In this document: piece by piece, positions 16,507-24,904 of the stretch | Position numbering within the stretch: the first letter of the stretch is position 1 | Layout: each line of letters opens with the position of its first letter | DNA from: Pedobacter sp. ok626 | GTDB taxonomy: Bacteria; Bacteroidota; Bacteroidia; Sphingobacteriales; Sphingobacteriaceae | NCBI RefSeq assembly: GCF_900100435.1 | Contig: NZ_FNEX01000018.1 | Location: 1 to 64,000, forward strand | Length of the DNA stretch: 64,000 nt | Direction of reading: 5' to 3' | Translations under genes and position numbers: made by a program | Notes under the pieces: generated by a model | The model's input: only the letters and a program-made list of their open reading frames with translations | What the model was told of the DNA's origin: nothing | Databases searched by the model: none

Positions 16507-16536
16507 TAAAAAAGCCATCGGACAATCCCGATGGCT
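16507..16536 (-). terminator. Terminator after the porin gene
   Basis: A perfect 9-bp stem (AGCCATCGG / CCGATGGCT) has a 6-base loop. On the minus strand a run of six T follows. It lies 22 bases past the porin stop codon and ends the Amt-porin unit. Confidence 0.85.
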
Positions 16537-16557
16537 CATTATTAAATGTAATAGAGA

Positions 16558-17613
16558 CTAAAATGCATAAACAGCAGCCAAAGAGAATTGTGAAGCCGAT
16601 TTAGTTGGTGTAATACCATCACTTTTAAGGAAAGACTGTGAAAAGTCTTTATCATTATCAAAACGAACCTCAGGAATGAAAGTCAAACCACCTGCTTTGA
16701 TATTTGCAGATAATGTTCCAGAAAGTACACTGGCATCATCCCCACCAGCAACACCTTTAAAATTCATGTATTCTGCTCTTACACCCAAGGCAACAGCAGG
16801 ACTGAAGGCATATTGTGGATACAAAGCTACACCTGTATAACCAAAGTTATCACTGCCGGCACTAAGATCTGCAGCATTTAAGCCTATTTTAACTTTCTCA
16901 GTAACTTGATAAGAAGTTGTTAAATCAACAATCGTACTGTAGTTTCCATAAGCATCTAATCCATGTAAGCCATTTATGTAGGCAGTCCAGCCCTTAACGG
17001 GAGAAACCATTAATTGACCTCCAACACTTGACACCCCACGTGAAGCAGAATAAGAATTCCACTCATTAAACAAACCTAACATTAAGCTAACTTTATCAGA
17101 GAAAGCGTAAGTACCTTTAACTCCGGCATTCTGGAAAGGTCCGTAACTAAATAAATAAGAGGTCGAATAATTGAAGTTGGCTACTGGTGAAATTACTTCA
17201 TAACCAATAAATGTACCCATGTAACCCGCAGTCATTGTAAACTTATCTGTGAAGGCATAGTTTACATACAAGTTCTGAATGTGAAAACTAGATGCTGAAA
17301 CATCTCCACCCGCTGTTGAAGCTAATGAGCCATTAGGTATCGATTGTCCTTGTCCTCGTGGTCCAAAAGACAGTTCTCCAACAAACGACGCCTTACCTGT
17401 AGTTTTCTTTAAAGCGAGATCAACCATACCTAGTGAAACCGAATTCTGGTCAGTAACAAAGGATGTTTTGATATTTGGCGCTTTTGCGAAGTCATACTTG
17501 AAGTAAGTATCTACCGACCCTGAGATCTGCAATGGCGCTTCTGTAGTCTCTTGTGCATAAGTTGCAGAAGCGATAGTCAATGTTGCTAAAGTGAATAGAG
17601 ATCTTAATTTCAT
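16558..17613 (-). CDS. Outer-membrane beta-barrel porin (BBP2/OmpL-like)
   Basis: 351 residues from the ATG at 17611-17613; the frame also opens two codons earlier with TTG. It has a signal peptide (ending ATYAQ) and then amphipathic strands of the putative beta-barrel porin-2 type: LQISGSVDTYFKYDF, VGELSFGPRGQG, LYVNYAFTDKFTMTAGYMGTF, ending in SLAAVYAF. The terminal F fits BAM-dependent insertion. It starts 52 bases after the ammonium transporter stop codon and precedes a terminator. An outer-membrane route for ammonium or a small nitrogen compound is a reasonable inference from this pairing. Confidence 0.88.
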   Translation of the reverse strand: MKLRSLFTLATLTIASATYAQETTEAPLQISGSVDTYFKYDFAKAPNIKTSFVTDQNSVSLGMVDLALKKTTGKASFVGELSFGPRGQGQSIPNGSLASTAGGDVSASSFHIQNLYVNYAFTDKFTMTAGYMGTFIGYEVISPVANFNYSTSYLFSYGPFQNAGVKGTYAFSDKVSLMLGLFNEWNSYSASRGVSSVGGQLMVSPVKGWTAYINGLHGLDAYGNYSTIVDLTTSYQVTEKVKIGLNAADLSAGSDNFGYTGVALYPQYAFSPAVALGVRAEYMNFKGVAGGDDASVLSGTLSANIKAGGLTFIPEVRFDNDKDFSQSFLKSDGITPTKSASQFSLAAVYAF

Positions 17614-17665
17614 AATCAATTGGTTTAGGTTGAGGTTGAGAATTTAAATGGTGAATAATTTTTAC

Positions 17666-19036
17666 TTAAAAAGTATTTTCGACTTCCTGACCGGCTACGA
17701 TCAAAGTACCTTGAGAATATTTTTCGTTGTGCTGACTTGCATCCAAACCTTCTTCTTCTTCTTCAGAAGTTACACGAATTGGCTGTACCAGGTTAATCAG
17801 TTTAAAAATCACGAAGGACATTACAAAACTGAAGATCACCACGATTACAACACCTTTTAATTGAGTTAGGAAGAATGCAGGGTTACCATACAGCAATCCA
17901 TCAACACCAGCACTATTTACAGTCTTAGTAGCAAATACACCTGTCAACAACATCCCAACAATACCACCTACACCATGACAAGGGAATACATCTAAAGTAT
18001 CATCTAATGAAGTTTTTTGTTTCCATGATACTGCAAGATTTGAAATTACCGCAGCAATTACACCGATGAAGATACTTGAAGGAATACTTACAAAACCTGC
18101 ACCTGGAGTGATGGCTACAAGACCAACAACAGCACCGATACAGAAACCTAGTACAGATGGTTTTTTACCTCTGGATACATCAAAGAACATCCATGACAAA
18201 CCTGCTGCACCAGCTGCAATATTGGTTGTTAAAAAAGCAGATACCGCTAAACTGTTTGCACCTAAGGCAGAACCAGCATTAAAACCGAACCAACCAAACC
18301 AAAGTAATCCAGTACCGATCAATACATAAGGAATGTTAGCAGGTGGTACTTCGCGGTGTTCAATATGTGATTTTCTACGTTTCAACACCAATGCACCAGC
18401 TAAAGCAGCCATACCAGCCGAGATGTGTACAACAGTACCACCAGCAAAGTCAAGTACACCCATTTTAAACAGGATACCTTCTGGATGCCATGTCCAATGT
18501 GCCAAAGGAGAATATACCAATAGCGAGAACAACACGATAAATAAGATGTATGAAGTAAAACGGATACGTTCTGCCACAGCACCTACCACCAAACCTGGAG
18601 TAATGATGGCAAACATCAATTGGAAAACAGCAAACAAAGAAAGAGGAATTGTTGCAGCCAAACTCCACGATGGGCTAGAGTTTACACCATGAAAGAAGAA
18701 AAAGGTTCTAGGATCTCCAATAAAACCACCGATAGTATTACCGAAGGCCAGACTGAAACTAACTACTACCCATAATACAGAGATTACCCCTGCAGCTACC
18801 ACACTTTTAATCATGGTAGAGAGTACATTTTTACGATGAACCATACCACCGTAGAAAAAAGCAAGCCCAGGAGTCATTAAAAATACCAAGGCTGCAGCAA
18901 TTAATACAAAAGCGATATCTGGTCCACTGTATTTTCCCTCATCAAAATTAGGAAGTAAGGGAATAAATAGGGCAAGAATTGCAATTATTAATAAAACTGC
19001 AAATGGGCCCCACTGTTTAAACAAAACTTTTGCCAT
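17666..19036 (-). CDS. amt: Ammonium transporter, Amt family
   Basis: 456 residues with the expected 11-12 membrane segments. Signatures: FLMTPGLAFFYGGMVHRKNVLSTM near the N-terminus, DFAGGTVVHISAGMAALAGAL (conserved pore histidine) and DVFPCHGVGGIVGMLLTGVFA (second pore histidine). It conducts NH4+/NH3 across the inner membrane. The C-terminal cytoplasmic tail (VTSEEEEEGLDASQHNEKYS) resembles the part of Amt proteins contacted by PII signal proteins, but no glnK/PII gene is adjacent. A beta-barrel porin gene follows. The 389-base AT-rich upstream region holds no promoter I can define. Confidence 0.95.
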   Translation of the reverse strand: MAKVLFKQWGPFAVLLIIAILALFIPLLPNFDEGKYSGPDIAFVLIAAALVFLMTPGLAFFYGGMVHRKNVLSTMIKSVVAAGVISVLWVVVSFSLAFGNTIGGFIGDPRTFFFFHGVNSSPSWSLAATIPLSLFAVFQLMFAIITPGLVVGAVAERIRFTSYILFIVLFSLLVYSPLAHWTWHPEGILFKMGVLDFAGGTVVHISAGMAALAGALVLKRRKSHIEHREVPPANIPYVLIGTGLLWFGWFGFNAGSALGANSLAVSAFLTTNIAAGAAGLSWMFFDVSRGKKPSVLGFCIGAVVGLVAITPGAGFVSIPSSIFIGVIAAVISNLAVSWKQKTSLDDTLDVFPCHGVGGIVGMLLTGVFATKTVNSAGVDGLLYGNPAFFLTQLKGVVIVVIFSFVMSFVIFKLINLVQPIRVTSEEEEEGLDASQHNEKYSQGTLIVAGQEVENTF

Positions 19037-19425
19037 AATGTTAGATTTTACTTGTTATAATTATCGGTTTATTTGATTTTTTTTATAAATCTACGGATTA
19101 ATTCCAAAAAACAATATTCATAACTACACAATTTCAACGAAAACGTTATAATTTTCATTACAAATCATCAAAAAACATTAAAATTTAACAAAAACACAGT
19201 CAATATTTTGAAATAATCTAATATTGAAGATGAAAAGACCTCTATTTTTTGATAAATAAATAAAAATTACACAAAATCACATAAAAAATTAAAACCCAAC
19301 ATAAAAAGATGGACAAAAATCAAAAAACACAGAACCATACACAGAAATAAACCCCATATAAACAAAAACATCCCGAAATTCGGGATGCAAATAAAATTAA
19401 CAGAATAAAATGTGATGGGTTGCCC
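19037..19425. other. AT-rich intergenic region (389 bases)
   Basis: It lies between the radical SAM gene and the Amt gene, both on the minus strand. It contains the terminator at 19363-19387. Otherwise it is poly-A/T rich with no coding potential, and no NtrC or sigma-54 site was found. Confidence 0.6.
19363..19387 (-). terminator. Terminator after radical SAM gene
   Basis: A perfect 8-bp stem (CATCCCGA / TCGGGATG) with loop AAT is followed on the minus strand by five T. It lies 38 bases past the stop codon at 19426. Confidence 0.85.
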
Positions 19426-20406
19426 TTATTTCGCTAGCGGTACGTAAGCACTGCCCTGCACTACCCCTCTTTTCTCAATCTCCTTATCAATATAGGTCTG
19501 AATGGCCGATTTGTTCAAGCCCCAATTGGGTGCAATCAGCAAATCCCAGTCAGATATACCAAATAAACGTTGAATAACCACATCAGGTCTTAGTAAAGGA
19601 ATCAATTTGCATAACAAATCGGTGTATTCTTCCAGAGAAAACAGTTTAAATGGTTGTTTTTTATATTTTGCCCCCATTATAGAGCCTTCAACGATGTGAA
19701 GGTGATGGAATTTTACGAATTTAATCTGAGGGAATTTATTGATCTCATGGATATAGCCCAACATCATCTCTTCAGTTTCCCATGGAAAACCAAAAATAGT
19801 ATGTACACAAAGATCCAGTTTAGAATTTTCAAGTAATTTAACCGCTTCTACAAACTCACCATGACTGCAACCTCTATTGATCTGATTTAGGGTCTCATCA
19901 TATATAGACTCCATACCCATTTCAAGATCCACATCAAAACGATCAGTATAAGACTCAAGTAAAGCTACTTTTTCAGCATCTATACAATCTGGTCGGGTAC
20001 CTACAGAAAAACCAACAACATCGTCGGTATTTATAGAAAGTGCCTCATCGTACATCATCTTTAAATAATGTACAGGTGCATAAGTATTGGTATTAGGCTG
20101 AAAGTAAACGATAAATTTATCAGCTTTATAGAAACCCTTTCCTCTTTCCATCCCCTGCTCTAATTGCTCGCGGATGGTAGGAAGCTTACGGGAAAGCTCA
20201 GGTGTAAAAGAATCAACATTGCAATAAGTACAACCTCCGTAACCTTTACTACCGTCACGATTAGGACAAGTAAAACCGCCATCAACAATTACTTTAAACA
20301 CACGCTGTCCTTTATATTTTTGTTTAAGGTGCGTACCGTAATTATTATATCCCTTTATGCCTAAATCTAATAGAGTTCCCAATTGCTTATCTTTTATTTT
20401 TTGCAA
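19426..20406 (-). CDS. TIGR01212-family radical SAM protein (YhcC-like)
   Basis: 326 residues. The 4Fe-4S/SAM site is visible as C47, C59 and C62 in TCPNRDGSKGYGGCTYCNVD, with the long first spacing typical of this family, and GFSVGTRPDCID and DLEMGMES follow. E. coli YhcC is the named relative; the substrate is not known. The frame has no ATG start: the first usable codon is TTG at 20404-20406, just after an in-frame stop, and this TTG lies inside a TACTTTTG -7-like box. Another TTG at 20380-20382 is the alternative. A strong terminator follows the gene. Confidence 0.9.
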   Translation of the reverse strand: MQKIKDKQLGTLLDLGIKGYNNYGTHLKQKYKGQRVFKVIVDGGFTCPNRDGSKGYGGCTYCNVDSFTPELSRKLPTIREQLEQGMERGKGFYKADKFIVYFQPNTNTYAPVHYLKMMYDEALSINTDDVVGFSVGTRPDCIDAEKVALLESYTDRFDVDLEMGMESIYDETLNQINRGCSHGEFVEAVKLLENSKLDLCVHTIFGFPWETEEMMLGYIHEINKFPQIKFVKFHHLHIVEGSIMGAKYKKQPFKLFSLEEYTDLLCKLIPLLRPDVVIQRLFGISDWDLLIAPNWGLNKSAIQTYIDKEIEKRGVVQGSAYVPLAK

Positions 20407-20411
20407 AAGTA
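20404..20411 (-). promoter_or_regulatory. -7-like box overlapping the annotated start of the radical SAM gene
   Basis: TACTTTTG on the minus strand fits TAnnTTTG; its last three bases are the TTG that opens the reading frame. If this is the promoter, the start codon must lie further downstream. Confidence 0.3.
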
Positions 20412-20426
20412 CGGCTTTTTAATTTA

Positions 20427-20460
20427 TTCTGCTGTCCTCCCCTAGTGAAGGACAGCAGAA
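20427..20460 (-). terminator. Strong hairpin after the first TlpA-like gene
   Basis: A perfect 12-bp stem (TTCTGCTGTCCT / AGGACAGCAGAA) with a 10-base loop starts 12 bases past the stop at 20473. The downstream minus-strand sequence is A/T-rich but lacks a clean T run, so termination is likely but not certain. Confidence 0.6.
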
Positions 20461-20472
20461 CGAATCATAAAA

Positions 20473-21822
20473 TTACTTTAGCAAGTCATTTATGGCAGTA
20501 ACTGCAGCCGCCTCAGAAGGCATTGGTGCATCCATATCCACTATTTTAAAGTCTTTATCAATCAACAGACTTCTTGGAATGCCTACAATATTATAAGCTT
20601 GCAATTTAGCTCTGTTAATCAACCATTGGTATCCATCGGCTTTGCGACTCTCCACACTTTGCTTCCATGGCTTTTCACTATCATCAATAGATAAGGATAC
20701 AAAAACCACATTGGGGTTGTTTTTATATTGCAATTTAAGTTTCTCAAAATGCGGCATCTCCTGCATACATGGACCACACCAGGTTGCCCAGATGTCTACA
20801 TAGATTACCTTACCTTTTAAGCTACTTAAGTTAACCTGATTTCCGGCCATATCAACTGTGCTGAAATCAACAGCAGTATCTCCTTTTCCAAATGACATTA
20901 AGTTTTCCAGCATTTTACGAGCAGCAGCCTTATAGCTTAGCGTTTTAAACACAGCAATTTTTGCCTCAAATGCAGCCAATTGCTTTTTATCGCTCACTTT
21001 ATGCATATCTGTAACCAATGTACTCATCTCGTACCAATCCTTGATAGTTTGGATATCAGCAGCTTTACCACCTAGCTTTATCACTTCATCAGCGATATCA
21101 CGGTACACTACCATTTTCATCAAAGAAGCATCAGTAAAACCTTTACTATATGTAACCACCTTTGAAGCAACTGATTTTACATAATTTTCAGCATAAGCTT
21201 TAGCGGCATCACCTTTTAATTTCAATGCATAAACACCATAAGTCTCTCCACTATTAATACTATTGATCAAATCTGCTTTAATACGGGCAGTTTCCAAACG
21301 TTTGAATTCCTTAGTTACATCTTTAACATTAGCTAGTTCTTTAGTACGCAAGGCTGCCTGCTCTTCAACAGCGATCACTGTCGCTTCAGGGCTTTCCTTC
21401 ACATACTTACCAGCTTCAATAAAAGAACCTCCTTTTGGGAAAGGCGTATTCTTCATGTACATATTTGCAGCTGCACCTTGCCCTTTAAATGTAGCCAATT
21501 TGGGATTGCTTTTATCGATATACACTTCTAAATGATCACCAGGCGAAAGGTAAAGCGTATTACGGCCCAGGCGATAGTAATTAGGGGCAATTGCTTTAAA
21601 CTTAATACTGAAATTCCCATTAGCATCCGGCACAACCATTCTTTCTGCAGAAGGAGGAAGCAAGTATTGATACTCTGACAAGTCTTCGATCTCCGCTTGA
21701 TTGCTAAAGCCTTTCAGCTGGCCTTTAAGGGTAATGAAACCGGCTTTCTGCTGCCCAAATGCACTAACCATCGTAAATAAGGCCAGGCCAGCAATCATCC
21801 TAAGTTTTTTAAATATTTTCAT
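20473..21822 (-). CDS. TlpA-like thiol-disulphide reductase with long N-terminal domain
   Basis: 449 residues with a signal peptide (to about 24, ending AFGQQ). The N-terminal beta-rich DUF4369-like domain (about 28-120) and a helical linker (130-310) precede a thioredoxin-fold TlpA domain (about 315-449) with the redox motif C349-G-P-C352 in IWATWCGPCMQEMP and cis-Pro in NIVGIPRSLLID. The family reduces disulphides in the periplasm; the partner is unknown. It is last in the FecR-SusC-SusD-TlpA-TlpA run, 12 bases after the preceding gene. Confidence 0.9.
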   Translation of the reverse strand: MKIFKKLRMIAGLALFTMVSAFGQQKAGFITLKGQLKGFSNQAEIEDLSEYQYLLPPSAERMVVPDANGNFSIKFKAIAPNYYRLGRNTLYLSPGDHLEVYIDKSNPKLATFKGQGAAANMYMKNTPFPKGGSFIEAGKYVKESPEATVIAVEEQAALRTKELANVKDVTKEFKRLETARIKADLINSINSGETYGVYALKLKGDAAKAYAENYVKSVASKVVTYSKGFTDASLMKMVVYRDIADEVIKLGGKAADIQTIKDWYEMSTLVTDMHKVSDKKQLAAFEAKIAVFKTLSYKAAARKMLENLMSFGKGDTAVDFSTVDMAGNQVNLSSLKGKVIYVDIWATWCGPCMQEMPHFEKLKLQYKNNPNVVFVSLSIDDSEKPWKQSVESRKADGYQWLINRAKLQAYNIVGIPRSLLIDKDFKIVDMDAPMPSEAAAVTAINDLLK

Positions 21823-21834
21823 GCTTATCTATTC

Positions 21835-23355
21835 TTAATTTTTATTCGACAACAACATACTGATCATCAACTCCAATTCATCCTCATTGTCGCCATCAGT
21901 CCTAAAGTTTGAAAAGATCAGGCGACCTTCTTTATCTATCAAAAAGTTAGTTGGTGCTGCATCTCTGTTATCTAAATTACCTTTAACTCTTCCAGCCACA
22001 TCTTCTAATGGTGTAAAGCTATAGCCACTACCTTTCATAAAAGGCACAACATACTCGTTTTGCTCAGAAACGATATTGATACCAACATACTCAAGCCCTT
22101 GTCCTTTAAATTTACGCACTACATTCTCGAAATGGGGAAATTCTCCACGGCATGGTCCACAACCTGGAAACCAGTAGGTCAACAATACCACTTTTCCTTT
22201 ATAATCTTCCAGCGCAGTAGAGCCTGGAGTCAGGTAATTTTTAAGCTTGAAAGGAGTAGCAACTTTTGCAACCCCATCCAAACGCTTCCAAATATCTGCA
22301 TCAACCTGTGTCGAATTCTTGCCTAGTTTAACACCATAGCCATTGATAACAGTTCTCAATTTAACAGCTGGTTTCTTGGCAAAAGCAACAATTAAGCTAT
22401 CGTACGCAGCGCCTGTTTTTCCAGCTTGATCATCGCTCTCTGCTTTTAGCAAAATCAATTCTTTATTGAAACTAAAATACCTTGGCAATTTCACTTGATT
22501 CAGCAAAGCCAGTGCTTCTGTAGGTTTTTGTGCATTCAATAAGCCCCTAGCCTCGGCGACACGTTGCGCTTGCACCGCTAAGTTTGTCCACTCCTTCTCC
22601 GATTTTTTATCTTTAAGCATTTCTTGTGCCAAAGCAACAGCCTTACCAGGATCCACGGCCAACAGAATATTAAAATATGAAGACATTCCGCTCGATGACC
22701 AGTTAAACTTTGCCGGATCAAAACTATCATGTAACAACTCAAAGTACTTTAATTTATCTGCAACATCTGAAGAGCGTGCAGCCAACCAATATAAGGCTTG
22801 CGCCCCTCTATCACTGGTAGAGAAACGTTTTGCAACATCCATAGTTAGCTCAAGGTAGCGCTTAGGATCTTTGTCGCGGAAACTACTTGAATAATAGAAA
22901 GCATAACTTGCATTTTGAGGATCACTTTCTGCAGCCTTTTTCAGATACACATCACCAGCTTCAAAATCCCCCCAACGCTGTGCATCTGTCCATAAACCGC
23001 CCCAGGCCTCAGTAAACTTCGGATCGATAGCCACCGCTTTCAATAAATATGGTTTTGCTTTTGGACTTTCCTCATCTGTATAAGCTTTGGCTAAGGCATA
23101 AGGCACCATAGCTGATTTTGGAAACTGCTTCATCCATTTATCATATTGGGCAACAGTTGCTGCACTATTTAAGATTGCCACTTTTATGTAAGCGCTATGT
23201 GCAGCTAAGCTATCAGGGTTAGCTTCTACCGCTTTAATTAATTTAGATAGCACTGCGCGATCAGCAACAACCGCTTGTTTTTTTATCTGAGCAGTAGCAA
23301 ATAGCGGTAAACTAAGACCGCAAACCAGGGCTACTTTAATCCATTTTTTCATCAT
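21835..23355 (-). CDS. TPR-like protein fused to C-terminal TlpA/AhpC thioredoxin domain
   Basis: 506 residues with a signal peptide (ending LFATAQ). Residues about 30-340 are helical, TPR-like repeats (YALAKAYTDEESPKAKPYLLKA, AWGGLWTDAQRWGDFEAGDVYL). The C-terminal thioredoxin domain (about 365-506) carries C399-G-P-C402 in YWFPGCGPCRGEFPHF, with Phe-Pro-Gly replacing the usual Trp-Ala-x-Trp before the first cysteine. It is probably a periplasmic redox protein with a protein-binding scaffold. The ATG (two in tandem) follows a CTAAAACCAAA leader motif. It sits 73 bases after SusD. Confidence 0.88.
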   Translation of the reverse strand: MMKKWIKVALVCGLSLPLFATAQIKKQAVVADRAVLSKLIKAVEANPDSLAAHSAYIKVAILNSAATVAQYDKWMKQFPKSAMVPYALAKAYTDEESPKAKPYLLKAVAIDPKFTEAWGGLWTDAQRWGDFEAGDVYLKKAAESDPQNASYAFYYSSSFRDKDPKRYLELTMDVAKRFSTSDRGAQALYWLAARSSDVADKLKYFELLHDSFDPAKFNWSSSGMSSYFNILLAVDPGKAVALAQEMLKDKKSEKEWTNLAVQAQRVAEARGLLNAQKPTEALALLNQVKLPRYFSFNKELILLKAESDDQAGKTGAAYDSLIVAFAKKPAVKLRTVINGYGVKLGKNSTQVDADIWKRLDGVAKVATPFKLKNYLTPGSTALEDYKGKVVLLTYWFPGCGPCRGEFPHFENVVRKFKGQGLEYVGINIVSEQNEYVVPFMKGSGYSFTPLEDVAGRVKGNLDNRDAAPTNFLIDKEGRLIFSNFRTDGDNEDELELMISMLLSNKN

Positions 23356-23428
23356 TATAATTTGGTTTTAGCGTAAGGGAAATAAAAAGGGATCTGAACT
23401 TAGCCAAACACCCTTTTTAACATTTGTA

Positions 23429-24892
23429 TTAGTAGGGATTTTGTACAATCTGACCTTTACTGGCATCCATTTCGACACCATTAATAGGTACTAATAAGCG
23501 TTTTGAACTTAAAGTATAAGTTTTAGGCACATTTACATTTACACCACTAATACTTACCTCAAAGAAATCACGGGTAACTGTAACGTCATCTGCTAGATAC
23601 TCATTTGCACCGAAACGACGAATGTCATACCAGCGCATCGCAAAAGGCATTTCTCTTCTTCTTTCTTCCAAGACCTTCTTTATCGCATCATCTTTATCTG
23701 TAGCAGTTAAAGCAATATAGGTGCTCATTCTTTTTTGTCTTAATATATTAACCTCAGTCATTGCACCTCCAAAGTCGCCGCTACGAGCCAACACTTCTGC
23801 TTTGTTTAGCAATACTTCAGAAAAAGTAGGCCCCTCAGGAATATATTGCCCATCAGCAAATATGGTATACCTAAAAGCTGCTGGCGTAACTACAGAAAAT
23901 CTTCTTCCTCCGTTAGGGATCATAAAGCTCTTGTAGCGTAAATCATTTTGGGTATCGTACAAAGCCAACAAAGCTGTACTTGGTAAATACCATTGGCTAC
24001 GTGTAGCAACATAACGGGTATAATAAAACTCAGACCAGTACAAATATTTAGACGCAGCCCAATCATTCTGTTCTACGTAATCCAATTTAGCTACCGGATT
24101 GGTATATGATTTAGAAATACCCGGTTTTAAAGTTTTATAATCTACTAATTTAGCAACCGTAGTTGTTAACGCTATATTTGCTTGCGCTATACTCTTATCA
24201 TACTCCCCTGTGAACAAGTACACACGACTCATAAATGCAGCAATCGCTTTCTTGCTCACCCTCCAGGCGCGCATTGGATCAACCTCATCATTAGGTACTT
24301 TTTGTGCCTCCGCAATATCCGCTAAAATGAAATCATAAGTTTCCTTTAATGTAGCACGTTTTAAAGGCTCAGTATAATCTAATGTTTTCTTAAGTGGTAA
24401 ACCTAAGCTGTTTAAATTCGCAGCACTATATGGTGCACAATAATAATTAGCCAATACCCAATAAGCATAGGCTCTGATGAAATACGCATCAGCTTTTACA
24501 CGCTGCTTACGTGCTTCATCTCCCGTCACTTCATCAACATTTGCAAGAATAAGATTGGCGGTAAATATCTTTTTATATTCGCCAGCCCACAATGCATCTG
24601 CCGCAGCACCAACTACTCCATCCACACTATTCACGTAGTACTGAAGGTTATCTATAGTAAAAGCAACCGCATTATTTTTATACAAATCTTTAGTAATCTC
24701 TGTATCATCTGTAGAGTAAACAGCAGTGTTGCTGCTTACAGAAGCAAAAGCAGTAGCATTATCCACCAATGCTTCCAGCTGCTCCACAGTCTTAATGCTG
24801 GCTTGTTTTTTAGGCTCTTCTGAAAGGTATTTTTTACACCCTACAAATAGAATTACCCCAGTAATTATCAATAACGATTTTAGTAATTTCAT
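23429..24892 (-). CDS. SusD/RagB-family outer-membrane lipoprotein
   Basis: 487 residues with a lipoprotein signal (LIITGVILFVGC, Cys about residue 19) followed by KKYLSEEPKKQ. SusD N- and C-terminal domains are visible as YFIRAYAYWVLANYYCAPY (TPR helices), RVYLFTGEYDKSIAQAN and EERRREMPFAMRWYDIRRFG. SusD proteins form the lid of the paired SusC channel and bind the imported nutrient. It starts 12 bases after the SusC stop codon. Confidence 0.94.
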   Translation of the reverse strand: MKLLKSLLIITGVILFVGCKKYLSEEPKKQASIKTVEQLEALVDNATAFASVSSNTAVYSTDDTEITKDLYKNNAVAFTIDNLQYYVNSVDGVVGAAADALWAGEYKKIFTANLILANVDEVTGDEARKQRVKADAYFIRAYAYWVLANYYCAPYSAANLNSLGLPLKKTLDYTEPLKRATLKETYDFILADIAEAQKVPNDEVDPMRAWRVSKKAIAAFMSRVYLFTGEYDKSIAQANIALTTTVAKLVDYKTLKPGISKSYTNPVAKLDYVEQNDWAASKYLYWSEFYYTRYVATRSQWYLPSTALLALYDTQNDLRYKSFMIPNGGRRFSVVTPAAFRYTIFADGQYIPEGPTFSEVLLNKAEVLARSGDFGGAMTEVNILRQKRMSTYIALTATDKDDAIKKVLEERRREMPFAMRWYDIRRFGANEYLADDVTVTRDFFEVSISGVNVNVPKTYTLSSKRLLVPINGVEMDASKGQIVQNPY

Positions 24893-24904
24893 AATATTTA
24901 GGTC

